Counted from the first letter of the stretch, positions 43,592 to 52,438 are shown. The stretch is DNA of 64,000 bases from Burkholderiales bacterium (GCA_020248865.1 JADCGS010000034.1:110481-174480), one strand, 5' to 3'. Made by a program: numbers and translations. The notes: generated from the letters alone by a model not told the origin.

Positions 43592-44806
43592 ATGAGCTTC
43601 CAGCAGGGCCTCTCGGGGCTGAACATCGCGGCGCGGAATCTCGCCGCCATCGGCAACAACGTCGCCAACGCCAGCACCATCGGCTACAAGTCGGCGCGCG
43701 CCGAGTTTGCCGACGTGTACGCCAACGCGCTCGCCAGCGGCGGCATCAGCATCGGCATCGGCGCCTCGGTGACCGCGGTCAAGCAGCGCTTCTCGCAGGG
43801 CAACCTCCTGTCGACCGGCAACCCGCTCGACGTGGCGATCAACGGCTCGGGATTCTTCCGCCTGTCGACCAACGGCGTCGCCAGCTACGCGCGCAACGGC
43901 CAGTTCTCGCTCGACCGCGACGGGTATGTGGTGACCAACAGCGGGGCGCGCCTGACCGGCTACCAGGCCGACTCCGGCGGCCAGATCATCGCCTCCACGC
44001 CGTCGGACCTGCGCATCACGCTGGCCAACATCGCGCCCCAGGCCACCACGGATGCCCGGCTGGCGCTGAACCTCGACTCGCGCGCCACCGCGCCGACGCC
44101 GGCCTTCAGCATCAACGACCCCACGAGCTACAACTCGTCGACCGCGATGACGGTGTACGACTCCCAGGGCAATGCGCAGACGCTGACCCTGTACTTCCGC
44201 AAGACGGCGGCCAACACCTGGGCCGTTCACGGCGCAGCCAACGGCACCGCGCTGGCGCCGGCGCCGCTGGGCACGCTCACGTTCGGCAACAGCGGCCAGT
44301 TGGCCGCCGACGTCAGCATGAACGTGTCGATCCCGCTGACCAACGGCGCGGTCACGCCGCTGGCTTTCCCGCTGACCTTCCCGACCGCCGACTCGAGTCA
44401 GTACGGCGTCGACTTCGCGGTCAACCAGATCCGCCAGGACGGTTTCACCACCGGGCGCATCGCCGGCTTCTCGGTCGGCGAGGACGGCGTGATCGTGGGC
44501 CGCTACACCAATGGCCAGACCCGCGCACAGGGCCAGATCGTGCTGGCCAACTTCATCAACGCGCAGGGACTGGTTGCGCTCGGCAACAACCAGTGGGCGG
44601 AGACCTCGGAGTCGGGTCAGTCGCTGGTGGGCGCACCGGGCTCCGGCTCGCTGGGAACGCTGCAGGCGGGCTCGCTGGAGGAAGCCAACGTGGACTTGAC
44701 CCAGGAGCTGGTGGACATGATTACCGCGCAGCGCGTCTACCAGGCCAACGCGCAGACCATCCGCACCCAGGACCAGCTGCTGCAGACGATCGTCAACCTG
44801 AGGTAG
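43592..44806 (+). CDS. flgE: Flagellar hook protein FlgE
   Basis: FlgE builds the hook. The 404-residue product begins MSFQQGLSGLNIAARNLAAI with the NIAxN-type motif GNNVANASTIGYKSARAEF. It ends with EEANVDLTQELVDMITAQRV and YQANAQTIRTQDQLLQTIVN, the usual C-terminal helix. The internal variable region is moderate in size (typical 400-420). RBS GAGGGA precedes the ATG. Confidence 0.97.
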   Translation: MSFQQGLSGLNIAARNLAAIGNNVANASTIGYKSARAEFADVYANALASGGISIGIGASVTAVKQRFSQGNLLSTGNPLDVAINGSGFFRLSTNGVASYARNGQFSLDRDGYVVTNSGARLTGYQADSGGQIIASTPSDLRITLANIAPQATTDARLALNLDSRATAPTPAFSINDPTSYNSSTAMTVYDSQGNAQTLTLYFRKTAANTWAVHGAANGTALAPAPLGTLTFGNSGQLAADVSMNVSIPLTNGAVTPLAFPLTFPTADSSQYGVDFAVNQIRQDGFTTGRIAGFSVGEDGVIVGRYTNGQTRAQGQIVLANFINAQGLVALGNNQWAETSESGQSLVGAPGSGSLGTLQAGSLEEANVDLTQELVDMITAQRVYQANAQTIRTQDQLLQTIVNLR

Positions 44807-44813
44807 CGACGAC

Positions 44814-44901
44814 GATGCCCGGCTGGCACCTCTCGATTGCGGCCGCGGTGCGGCTCGACCGGCGCGCCCGGCGTGCCGCAGCCATGGGCGCCGCGGGCGC
44901 C
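44814..44901 (+). repeat. Degenerate flg-operon spacer repeat C, before flgF
   Basis: The spacer begins GATGCCCGGCTGGC and ends GGGCGCCGCGGGCGCC. It shares the layout of spacers A and B with lower identity in the middle. Confidence 0.4.
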
Positions 44902-44963
44902 GGCCTGGGTGCACAGCGTCGCCATTGCGCCGCCGGCGCGTCGCAGCCCGCAGAGGGAGTGCC

Positions 44964-45701
44964 ATGGATCGCCTGATCTACACCAGCATGACCGGTGCCA
45001 AGAACCTGATGTTCCGGCAGGACGCACTGGCGCAAAACCTGGCCAACGCCAACACCACGGGCTACCGCGCCGATACGGTGGCGCTGCGCGCGGTGCCGGC
45101 GCGCGGGCAGGAGGCGGGCACGCGCGTGTTCGCGCTGGAGACCACCACCGGCGCCGACCACAGTCCGGGGCCGATGCAGGCGACCGGCCGCCCGCTCGAT
45201 GTGGCGGTGCAGGGCCCAGGCTGGATCGCGGTGCAGGGGCTCGACGGCACCGAGGCCTACACCCGCGCCGGCAATCTTCAGGTGGGCGCCGACGGCACGC
45301 TGCAACTGCCCAATGGCCTGCCGGTGCTGTCCGACGGCGGCGCGCCGATCGTGGTGCCGGTGGACGCCAAGGTGCAGGTGGGTGCCGACGGCACCGTGTC
45401 GGCGAACGTCGATGGCCGGCCCGAGGTCAACCAGGCCGGCCGCATCAAGCTGGTCAATCCGGAGGCGGCCGAGCTGACCAAGGGCCTCGATGGGCTGTTC
45501 CGTATCAGGAGCGGCGAGCCGGCCGAGGTCGACGAGACGGTCCGCCTGGCCGATGGCACGCTCGAAGGCAGCAACGTCAACGTGGTGGAGGCGATGATCG
45601 GAATGATTGCCGCCGCGCGCCAGTTCGAGATGCAGATGAAGCTGCTCAGCACCGCCGAACAGAACGAGCAGAAGGCTGCCGGCCTGATCGGCAACCTCTA
45701 G
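44964..45701 (+). CDS. flgF: Flagellar rod protein FlgF
   Basis: FlgF is a proximal rod subunit. The 245-residue product starts MDRLIYTSMTGAKNLMFRQD with ALAQNLANANTTGYRADTV, a middle beta region, and the end GSNVNVVEAMIGMIAAARQF. ATG at 44964 has GAGGGAG upstream. Its stop codon TAG coincides with the first three bases of a MITE-like repeat. That repeat separates it from flgG by about 415 bp, an unusual gap in this operon. Confidence 0.95.
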   Translation: MDRLIYTSMTGAKNLMFRQDALAQNLANANTTGYRADTVALRAVPARGQEAGTRVFALETTTGADHSPGPMQATGRPLDVAVQGPGWIAVQGLDGTEAYTRAGNLQVGADGTLQLPNGLPVLSDGGAPIVVPVDAKVQVGADGTVSANVDGRPEVNQAGRIKLVNPEAAELTKGLDGLFRIRSGEPAEVDETVRLADGTLEGSNVNVVEAMIGMIAAARQFEMQMKLLSTAEQNEQKAAGLIGNL

Positions 45702-45948
45702 CCCGGATGTTTCACCAGGTCGCCCCCGTGCATCCACGATCTGCCTCTGTAAGCCGCGGCGGTCGCCTGCACTGGGCTCAAGCCACTTTGGACGGCCGGG
45801 GCTACGCGGGTTTGCGCGGCGCCCGCGCGGCCACATTGCGCTCAAGTGCTCGCCGATGCCTACGGGCATCGGCTGCGCCCCTCTCGCGCAATCTGGCTCG
45901 CGCGGGCATCCCCGCAAATCCCGCGTCCCTGATGAAACGTCCGGGCTA
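45699..45948. repeat. MITE-like repeat copy 3 (250 bp), flgF-flgG gap
   Basis: The full-length copy begins TAGCCCGGATGTTTCACCAG and ends with the inverted GATGAAACGTCCGGGCTA. It is flanked by CTAG on both sides. The first TAG is the flgF stop codon. It contains an inner hairpin-forming block (GATGCCTACGGGCATCGG). It is the best-preserved copy. Confidence 0.88.
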
Positions 45949-46002
45949 GCCCGCCATGACCACCTTCCTCAGAAAGCCCCCCTTTGTAGCGGCTGGGGTA
46001 GC

Positions 46003-46029
46003 ACGAGGGGGCCAACCCAGCCCCCTCGT
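46003..46029. terminator. Strong hairpin between flgF and flgG
   Basis: Perfect 10-bp arms (ACGAGGGGGC / GCCCCCTCGT) enclose a 7-nt loop, followed by TTTCC. The weak T-run makes it a partial terminator or attenuator rather than a full stop. It is placed within the flg operon, 89 bp before flgG. Confidence 0.5.
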
Positions 46030-46117
46030 TTCCATGAACGACGGACGGTCCGCGCAGCGGGCCGGTCGGGCCCGGTGCTCGCTGCAGTCGAGCCCCGGCA
46101 CACGCTAGGAGACCACC

Positions 46118-46900
46118 GTGATCCGCAGCCTTTGGATCAGCAAGACCGGGCTCGATGCCCAGCAGCAGCAGCTCGACGTCGTCGCCAACAACCTCGCCAA
46201 CGTCGGCACCACCGGCTTCAAGCGCGCGCGCGTGGCCTTCGAGGACCTGCTGTATCAGACGGCGCGCCAGGCCGGCGCCAACACCACGCAGGACCGCACG
46301 CTGCCCACCGGGCTGCAGTTCGGCACCGGCGTGCGCGCCACCGCCACGCCGCGCGTGTTCTCGCAAGGCAACCTGCAGAGCACGACCAACCCATACGACC
46401 TGGCCATCAACGGCCAGGGCTTCTTCCAGATCCAGCTGCCCGACGGCAGCACCGGCTACACGCGTGACGGCTCGTTTCACGTCAACAGCAACGGCCAGAT
46501 CGTGACCTCCGCGGGGTTTGCGCTGCAGCCGGCGATCACGGTGCCGGCCAACGCGGTCGGCGTCACGGTCGGCCAGGACGGCACGGTGACAGCGGCCCTC
46601 GCCGGCCAGCCCCAGCCGCAGAACATCGGCTCGATCCAGCTCGCCAGCTTCCAGAACCCGGCGGGCCTGGAGTCGCGCGGGCAGAACCTGTTCGCAGAGA
46701 CGGCCGCCTCGGGCAATCCCAACACCAACACGCCGGGCACCAACGGCATGGGCACGCTGCAGCAGGGCTATCTGGAGACCAGCAACGTCAACGTGGTGGA
46801 AGAACTGGTGTCGATGATCCAGACCCAGCGCGCCTACGAGATCAACTCCAAGGCAATCCAGACGTCCGACCAGATCCTCGGCCGGCTGGCGCAGATCTGA
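46118..46900 (+). CDS. flgG: Flagellar distal rod protein FlgG
   Basis: FlgG forms the distal rod. The 260-residue product starts with GTG ([20 protein letters not shown]), contains [20 protein letters not shown] and the [20 protein letters not shown] motif, and ends with [26 protein letters not shown] lies upstream. The upstream gap holds the MITE-like copy 3 and a hairpin, so flgG onwards may depend on read-through or a promoter not seen here. Confidence 0.97.
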   Translation: MIRSLWISKTGLDAQQQQLDVVANNLANVGTTGFKRARVAFEDLLYQTARQAGANTTQDRTLPTGLQFGTGVRATATPRVFSQGNLQSTTNPYDLAINGQGFFQIQLPDGSTGYTRDGSFHVNSNGQIVTSAGFALQPAITVPANAVGVTVGQDGTVTAALAGQPQPQNIGSIQLASFQNPAGLESRGQNLFAETAASGNPNTNTPGTNGMGTLQQGYLETSNVNVVEELVSMIQTQRAYEINSKAIQTSDQILGRLAQI

Positions 46901-46904
46901 CGCC

Positions 46905-47591
46905 ATGAAATCTGCGCACCTTGCCCACATCGTCCGCCGCGCGGTGGCCGGCGCCAGCGCGCTCGTGCTGGCCGCCTGCGCCGCCCCGCGCCACCCGGTG
47001 GTGCCGCCCGGGCCGACCACCGCGCTGCCGCAGCCGGCGCCGCAGGCGCAGTCGGCCACCGGCGGAGTGTTCCAGCCGGCGGCCTACCGCCCGCTGTTCG
47101 AGGACCGCAAGCCGCGCTACGTCGGCGACATCATCACGGTCAACATCGTCGAGCGCCTGAACGCCAGCCAGAGCGCCAACTCCAACACCGAGCGCAAGAC
47201 CGAGTTCGAGGTCAACCTGCCGGGCGTGCGTGCGCTCGGCCAGGGGATCAATCCCTGGAGCGCCACCGCCAACACCAGCAACACCTTCGACGGCAAGGGT
47301 GCCACCACCTCGAGCAACAACTTCACCGGCACCATCACCGCCACGGTCATGCAGGTGCTGCCCAACGGCAACCTCGTGATCGCCGGCGAGAAACGCATCG
47401 GTATCCGCCGCAACTCCGAGGTGCTGAAGTTCAGCGGCGTGGTCGACCCGACGCGGATCCAGCCCGGCAACGTGATCGCCTCGTCGCTGGTGGCCGATGC
47501 GCGGCTCGACTACAGCGGCGGCGGCTACATCGAGGAGGCGCAGGTCAAGGGCTGGCTGTCGCGCTTCTTCGACTCGTTCATGCCGTTCTGA
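46905..47591 (+). CDS. flgH: Flagellar L-ring protein FlgH
   Basis: FlgH is the outer-membrane lipoprotein of the L-ring. The 228-residue product has a signal peptide ending in a lipobox (VLAACAAP, Cys near residue 26). The family segment VGDIITVNIVERLNASQSAN and the C-terminal DARLDYSGGGYIEEAQVKGW are present. It starts four bases after the flgG stop region, and flgI follows 4 bp later. Length is normal. Confidence 0.96.
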   Translation: MKSAHLAHIVRRAVAGASALVLAACAAPRHPVVPPGPTTALPQPAPQAQSATGGVFQPAAYRPLFEDRKPRYVGDIITVNIVERLNASQSANSNTERKTEFEVNLPGVRALGQGINPWSATANTSNTFDGKGATTSSNNFTGTITATVMQVLPNGNLVIAGEKRIGIRRNSEVLKFSGVVDPTRIQPGNVIASSLVADARLDYSGGGYIEEAQVKGWLSRFFDSFMPF

Positions 47592-47595
47592 GGCC

Positions 47596-48804
47596 ATGAT
47601 GCTCCCTGTGCATGCGTTGATGCCCGGCTTGCGCCGCGCCATGGCGGCGGCGGCGCGGTCCATGCGGCGCCGGCGCGCCCGGCTCACAGGCGCCGCAGCG
47701 GCGTCAAGGATGCTGGCCCTGCTCGCTGTAACCCTGCTGGTGGCCGCCGCGCCTGCGGCGCAGGCGGAACGCATCAAGGACCTGGCCACGATCCAGGGCG
47801 TGCGGCCCAACCAGTTGATCGGCTACGGGCTGGTGGTGGGTCTGGACGGCTCGGGCGACCAGACCACGCAGACGCCGTTCACCGTGCAGAGCCTGCAGTC
47901 GATGCTCACGCAACTGGGCATCACGCTGCCGCCGGGCGGCTCGCTGCAACTGAAGAACGTGGCGGCGGTGATGGTGACGGCGACGCTGCCGCCGTTTGCG
48001 CAGCCAGGCCAGCAGGTCGACGTGACCGTGTCCTCGCTCGGCAACGCGCGCAGCCTGCGCGGCGGCACGCTGCTGATGACGCCGCTGAAAGGCGCCGACG
48101 GCCAGATCTACGCCGTGGCGCAGGGCAACGTGCTGGTGGGCGGTGCCGGCGCCTCGGCGGCCGGCTCGCGGGTGCAGATCAACCACCTGTCGGCCGGCCG
48201 CGTGCCGGCCGGCGCCACGGTCGAGCGCGCGGTGGCCACGCCGTTCCTGCTGTCGGACCGCATCCGCCTGGAGCTGACCACCACCGACTTCTCGACCTCG
48301 ACGCTGGTGGCCGATGCCATCAACCGGCGCTTCGGCGGCGACACCTCGATGCCGCTCGATGGCCGCGTCATCGAGGTGCGGGCGCCCGCCACGCCGGCCG
48401 AGCGGGTGCGCTTCATGGCCGAGCTGGAGAACATCGACGTGGTCACGGTGGCGCCGGTGGCCCGCGTGATCATCAATGCCCGCACCGGTTCGATCGTGAT
48501 GAACCGCACCGTCACGCTGGAGCCGGCCGCGGTAGCGCACGGCAGCCTGTCGGTGACCATCAGCACCCAGACCTCGGTGTCGCAGCCGGGGCCGCTGTCC
48601 CAGGGCCAGACGGTGGTGACCGAGCGCGCCGACATCCAGATCAAGCAGGAAGGCGGTGCGCTGATGCAAGTGGCCGGCGGGGCCAACCTGGCCGACGTGG
48701 TGAAGGCGCTCAATGCCCTCGGCGCCAACCCCGGCGACCTGCTGGCCATCCTGCAGGCACTCAAGGCCGCCGGCGCGCTGCGCGCCGAGCTCGAGGTCAT
48801 CTAG
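47596..48804 (+). CDS. flgI: Flagellar P-ring protein FlgI
   Basis: FlgI forms the periplasmic P-ring. The 402-residue frame from ATG 47596 contains a hydrophobic signal segment (LALLAVTLLVAAAPAAQA, about residues 40-57) and then the conserved mature start AERIKDLATIQGVRPNQLIG. The family normally has about 365-380 residues. The first ~38 residues are Arg/Ala-rich and lie in a degenerate repeat shared with other flg spacers, so the true start may be Met39 (47710) or Met23 (47662). The TAG stop belongs to a MITE-like repeat. Confidence 0.92.
   Translation: MMLPVHALMPGLRRAMAAAARSMRRRRARLTGAAAASRMLALLAVTLLVAAAPAAQAERIKDLATIQGVRPNQLIGYGLVVGLDGSGDQTTQTPFTVQSLQSMLTQLGITLPPGGSLQLKNVAAVMVTATLPPFAQPGQQVDVTVSSLGNARSLRGGTLLMTPLKGADGQIYAVAQGNVLVGGAGASAAGSRVQINHLSAGRVPAGATVERAVATPFLLSDRIRLELTTTDFSTSTLVADAINRRFGGDTSMPLDGRVIEVRAPATPAERVRFMAELENIDVVTVAPVARVIINARTGSIVMNRTVTLEPAAVAHGSLSVTISTQTSVSQPGPLSQGQTVVTERADIQIKQEGGALMQVAGGANLADVVKALNALGANPGDLLAILQALKAAGALRAELEVI
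47619..47700 (+). repeat. Degenerate flg-operon spacer repeat B, inside flgI N-terminus
   Basis: The spacer begins GATGCCCGGCTTGCGCC and ends GGCGCCGCAGCG. It aligns with spacer A at about three-quarters of positions and lies within the reading frame annotated as the FlgI N-terminus. Confidence 0.5.
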
Positions 48805-49052
48805 CCCGGATGTTTCACCAGGTCGCCCCCGTGCATCCACGATCTGCCTCTGTAAGCTGCGCCGGCAGCCTGCACTTGTCCGCAGGCCACTTTGGACGGC
48901 CGGGGCTACGCGGGTTTGCGCGGCGCCCGCGCGGCCACATTTGGCTCAAGTGCTCGCCGATGCCTGCGGGCATCGGCTGTGCCCCTCTCGCGCAATCTGG
49001 CTCGCGCGGGCATCCGCGCAAATCCCGCGTCCCTGGTGAAACATCCGGGCCA
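48802..49052. repeat. MITE-like repeat copy 4 (251 bp), flgI-flgJ gap
   Basis: It begins TAGCCCGGATGTTTCACCAG, whose TAG is the stop codon of flgI, and ends with GTGAAACATCCGGGCCA. It is closely similar to copy 3 throughout, including the GATGCCTGCGGGCATCGG inner stem. Confidence 0.88.
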
Positions 49053-49220
49053 GCCGTCGGTACCGCGACGCGCTGAACCGGACCGTCGGAGCATGGAGCT
49101 CATGAAGCGCAATACGGCAGACGCGGCGCCTACCTGGAGCAGGCTGCGTGGAGCCGGCCGCCGCGACTGCGGCCGTGCTCCCCTTGAGCACCGCCGGTTG
49201 GTTGTGCCGTTGAACCGACC

Positions 49221-50285
49221 ATGACTGCACCGCTGCAGAACCGCCTGCTCACCGATACCGTCCCGACGCTGGCGGCCGACGGCCGCTCGCTCGATGCGCT
49301 GAAGATCCGGGCGCAGCGCGACCCGCAGGCTGCGGTCAGGCAGGCCGCGCAGCAGTTCGAGGCCCTTTTCATGCAGATGGTCCTCAAGAGCATGCGCGAG
49401 GCCACGCCCAAGAGCGGGCTGTTCGACTCGCCGGGCCAGGACCTGTACACCGGCATGCTCGACCAGCAGGTCGCCACCCAGATCGCCGGCAGCGGCACCG
49501 GACTGGCGGACGTGATCGCGCGCCAGCTCACGCGCCACATGCAGGGCGCGGCCCCGGCGGCCGGGCCGTTGCCGCCCGGCGAGGCGGGTCCGGGCCCGGT
49601 CGCGGTTCCCGCCGCGCCCGCCCGCAGCCGCTCCGCCGAGCCCGGGCGGCCCGGCGCGGCGGTGCAGGCCGTTGCGCGCTACGCGGCCCTGGCGCCTGCC
49701 GAAGCCGCCGGCGCGGCGGGCGCGGCGCCTGGGCCACGGCGCGGCGCTGCGGTGGACGCGACCGCGCTGGCCACACCCGCGGTGGCGCCCGCGCCGGCTG
49801 CGCCGGCGGCCACCAACGCGCAGCGCAACTTCATCACCCGTCACTGGGACTCGGCCCAGCAGGCCAGCCGCGCCACGGGCATCCCGGCGCCGTTCATCCT
49901 GAGCCAGGCGGCGCTCGAATCGGGCTGGGGCCGCGGCGAGATCAAGGACGCCAGTGGCCTGCCGAGCCACAACCTGTTCGGCATCAAGGCCACGGGTGGG
50001 TGGCAGGGCCGCACGGTCGAGGTCGTGACCACCGAATACGACAACGGCGTGCCGCGCCGCGTGACCGAGAAGTTCCGCGCCTACAGCAGCTACAGCGAAG
50101 CGTTCCGCGACTGGGCGCAACTGCTGGCGGGCAACCCGCGCTATGCCGATGTGCTGGCGCGCAGCCGCGACGCGCAGGGCTTCGCCTTCGGCCTGCAGCG
50201 TGCCGGCTACGCGACCGACCCGCGCTATGGCGAGAAGCTCGTCGCCGTGATCACCGGCGTGGAGGCGGCCCTGAGACGCGGTTAG
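49221..50285 (+). CDS. flgJ: Flagellar rod cap/muramidase FlgJ
   Basis: FlgJ caps the rod and cuts peptidoglycan. The 354-residue product has an N-terminal rod-binding domain (QFEALFMQMVLKSMREATPK), an Ala/Pro-rich linker (about 110-195), and a C-terminal GH73 glucosaminidase domain with catalytic Glu in ILSQAALESGWG and HNLFGIKATGGWQG, YATDPRYGEKL near the end. ATG at 49221. Such a fused form is typical of beta- and gammaproteobacteria. Confidence 0.95.
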   Translation: MTAPLQNRLLTDTVPTLAADGRSLDALKIRAQRDPQAAVRQAAQQFEALFMQMVLKSMREATPKSGLFDSPGQDLYTGMLDQQVATQIAGSGTGLADVIARQLTRHMQGAAPAAGPLPPGEAGPGPVAVPAAPARSRSAEPGRPGAAVQAVARYAALAPAEAAGAAGAAPGPRRGAAVDATALATPAVAPAPAAPAATNAQRNFITRHWDSAQQASRATGIPAPFILSQAALESGWGRGEIKDASGLPSHNLFGIKATGGWQGRTVEVVTTEYDNGVPRRVTEKFRAYSSYSEAFRDWAQLLAGNPRYADVLARSRDAQGFAFGLQRAGYATDPRYGEKLVAVITGVEAALRRG

Positions 50286-50348
50286 GAACGGGCATCGACG
50301 GTCGCGGGCAGCCGTAGCGGCGGACGTGGCGCCGCGCTCGGTCCGGCT

Positions 50349-50432
50349 CTCGTTGCGGCCCTCGTTGCGGCCCTCGTTGCGGCCCTCGTTGCGGCCCTCG
50401 TTGCAGCCCCGATTGCAGCCCTGATCGCAGCC
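50349..50432. repeat. 12-bp tandem repeat (7 units) upstream of flgK
   Basis: Four exact copies of CTCGTTGCGGCC are followed by three decaying ones (CTCGTTGCAGCC, CCGATTGCAGCC, CTGATCGCAGCC). They occupy the 238-bp flgJ-flgK gap, and copy-number change there would shift flgK promoter spacing from upstream signals. Confidence 0.9.
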
Positions 50433-50469
50433 GTCGTTCCGTTCTCGTTCCGGTCCCCAATTTGCCCCA

Positions 50470-50496
50470 TCAAGTCCAGTCAGTCCGTGCCGTAAT
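50470..50496 (+). promoter_or_regulatory. Candidate sigma-28 promoter of flgK
   Basis: TCAAGTCC, an 11-nt spacer and GCCGTAAT match about 10 of 16 consensus positions. It ends 27 bp before the flgK ATG. The -35 is identical to that before flaG and fliL. flgKL are late genes elsewhere, which supports it. Confidence 0.4.
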
Positions 50497-50523
50497 TCAA
50501 CGTAACCCGCAGAGTTCGCACCC

Positions 50524-52413
50524 ATGTCCTCCGGCATTTTCAACATCGGCACTTCCGCCCTGAACGCCGCCTATACCGCGCTGCGGACGGCCGGCAACAA
50601 TATCGCCAACGTCAACACACCCGGCTACAGCCGCCAGGAAACGGTGTTCACGTCGCAGCAGGGCGACTTTACGGGCAGCGGCTTCGTCGGTCGGGGCGTG
50701 ATGGTCGCCGACGTGCGGCGCGTGTACAACGACTTTCTGACCTCGCAGGCGCATCAGGCGCAGGCGGGCGCGGCGCAATCGCAAACGCGCTCGCTGCAAC
50801 TGGCGCAGGTGGCGGCGCTGTTCTCCGACCCGGCCTCGGGCATCGGCGCCAACATCGACGGCTTCTTCCGGGCGATGCAGGACCTGACGCAACGGCCGGG
50901 CGACGTGGCAGTGCGGCAGAACGCCCTGTCGGCCGGCCGGTTGCTGGCCGACCGCTTCTCCGACCTCGGTTCGCGCCTGCAGGAGATGCGCAACTCCACC
51001 TTCCGCCAGTTGCGGCTGGAGGCCGACAGCGTCAACCGCCTGGCGGTGGAAGTGGCCGACCTGAACGAGAAGATCGCCCTGGCCCGCGGCAACGGCCGTG
51101 CGCCCAACGACCTGCTGGACCGGCGCGACAACGCGATCCGGCGCCTGAACGAGTCGGTGCGCGTGACCACCGTCGCGCAGGGCGACGGCTCGATCAACGT
51201 GTTCATGGGCAGCGGCCATCCGCTGGTGGTGGGTGCGCAGCCCGGCGCGATCGACCTGGTTCCCGATCCGGTGGACCCGCAGGTGTACCTGATCGGCCTG
51301 AAGGCCGGCGCCACGGTGCTGCCGCTGCAGTCCGGCGAGGTCGGCGGCGGCCGCATCGCCGGCCTGATCGACTTTGCGTCACTGGACCTGCCGCAGGCCG
51401 AGAACGAGCTGGGCCGTCTGGCGCTGACCCTGGCGACGAAGTTCAACGAGCAGCACCAGCTCGGCAACGACCGCAACGGGCAGCCGGGCGGGCTGTTCTT
51501 CAAAGCCATCAACCCCACTGCCTTTGCGGCGGGCACCAACACCGGCACGGGCACGGTGACGGTGAGCGTGGCCGATCCTGCCCAACTGGTGGCGAGCGAC
51601 TATCGGGTCGACTTCAGCGGCGGGAACTACACCCTGACGCGCGTGGCCGACGGCCGCACCTGGACCAGTGCCGCGCCGTCGTTCGCGCAGGACGGCCTGA
51701 ACATCTCGCTCGCCGGTACCCCGGCCAGCGGCGACCGGTTCACGGTGCAGGCGGTGCGCAACGCTGCGCGCAACTTCGAGGTCGCCCTGTCGCAACCCGC
51801 GCAGATCGCCGCCGCCAGCCCGGTGCAGGCCACGGTGCCTTCGACCAACATCGGCAGCCTGGCGATCGAGGACCTGGTGGTGCTGGCGCCGCGCAACACC
51901 AACGTGGCACAGCCGGCCACCATCAACTTCGCGCTGTCTGGCGGCGTGATGCAGTACACGATCACGGCCGGTGGTGTGACCAGTGCGCCGCAGAACTACA
52001 CGGCCGGCACGCCCATCGTCTTCAACGGCTGGAGTCTCACCACACTGGGTGCGCCGAGCGCGGGCGACTCGCTGTCGATCAGTCCGAATACCGGCGGCAC
52101 GGGGGACAACCGCAATGCCGTCAAGCTCGCGCAACTGGTCAACCTGCCGCTGGTCGATGGCGGGCCGCTCGGCGGCGCCTATGCCGGGCTCGTCGCGCGC
52201 GTGGGCGGCCAGATGCAGGGCGTGGATGCATTCAACGCCGCACAGAGCGCGCTGCTCGAAGACGCGCTGTCGGCCGAGAGCGCAGCCGCCGGCGTCAACC
52301 TCGACGAGGAGGCCAGCCGCCTGATGCAGTACCAGCAGCACTACCAGGCTGCGGCGCGCATGATGCAGGTGGCCAGCCGCATCTTCGACGACATCCTCAC
52401 CCTCGGCCGCTAG
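50524..52413 (+). CDS. flgK: Hook-filament junction protein FlgK
   Basis: FlgK is the first hook-filament junction protein (HAP1). The 629-residue product starts MSSGIFNIGTSALNAAYTAL with AGNNIANVNTPGYSRQETVF, then a region with DLLDRRDNAIRRLNESVRVT. It ends with LDEEASRLMQYQQHYQAAAR and VASRIFDDILTLGR, the standard C-terminal helix. The middle part (about 330-530) carries variable beta domains. It is chaperoned by FlgN and followed by flgL after 25 bp. Confidence 0.96.
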   Translation: MSSGIFNIGTSALNAAYTALRTAGNNIANVNTPGYSRQETVFTSQQGDFTGSGFVGRGVMVADVRRVYNDFLTSQAHQAQAGAAQSQTRSLQLAQVAALFSDPASGIGANIDGFFRAMQDLTQRPGDVAVRQNALSAGRLLADRFSDLGSRLQEMRNSTFRQLRLEADSVNRLAVEVADLNEKIALARGNGRAPNDLLDRRDNAIRRLNESVRVTTVAQGDGSINVFMGSGHPLVVGAQPGAIDLVPDPVDPQVYLIGLKAGATVLPLQSGEVGGGRIAGLIDFASLDLPQAENELGRLALTLATKFNEQHQLGNDRNGQPGGLFFKAINPTAFAAGTNTGTGTVTVSVADPAQLVASDYRVDFSGGNYTLTRVADGRTWTSAAPSFAQDGLNISLAGTPASGDRFTVQAVRNAARNFEVALSQPAQIAAASPVQATVPSTNIGSLAIEDLVVLAPRNTNVAQPATINFALSGGVMQYTITAGGVTSAPQNYTAGTPIVFNGWSLTTLGAPSAGDSLSISPNTGGTGDNRNAVKLAQLVNLPLVDGGPLGGAYAGLVARVGGQMQGVDAFNAAQSALLEDALSAESAAAGVNLDEEASRLMQYQQHYQAAARMMQVASRIFDDILTLGR

Positions 52414-52438
52414 CGGCCGACCACCCCCGGGCGTCCCC

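Noticed and set aside
48815..49021. Small open frames inside the MITE-like repeats (minus strand, MRGCPREPDCARGAQP...)
   Set aside because: The same frame recurs in copies 3 and 4 only because the DNA is repeated. There is no ribosome site, and the frame is broken or replaced in the other copies.
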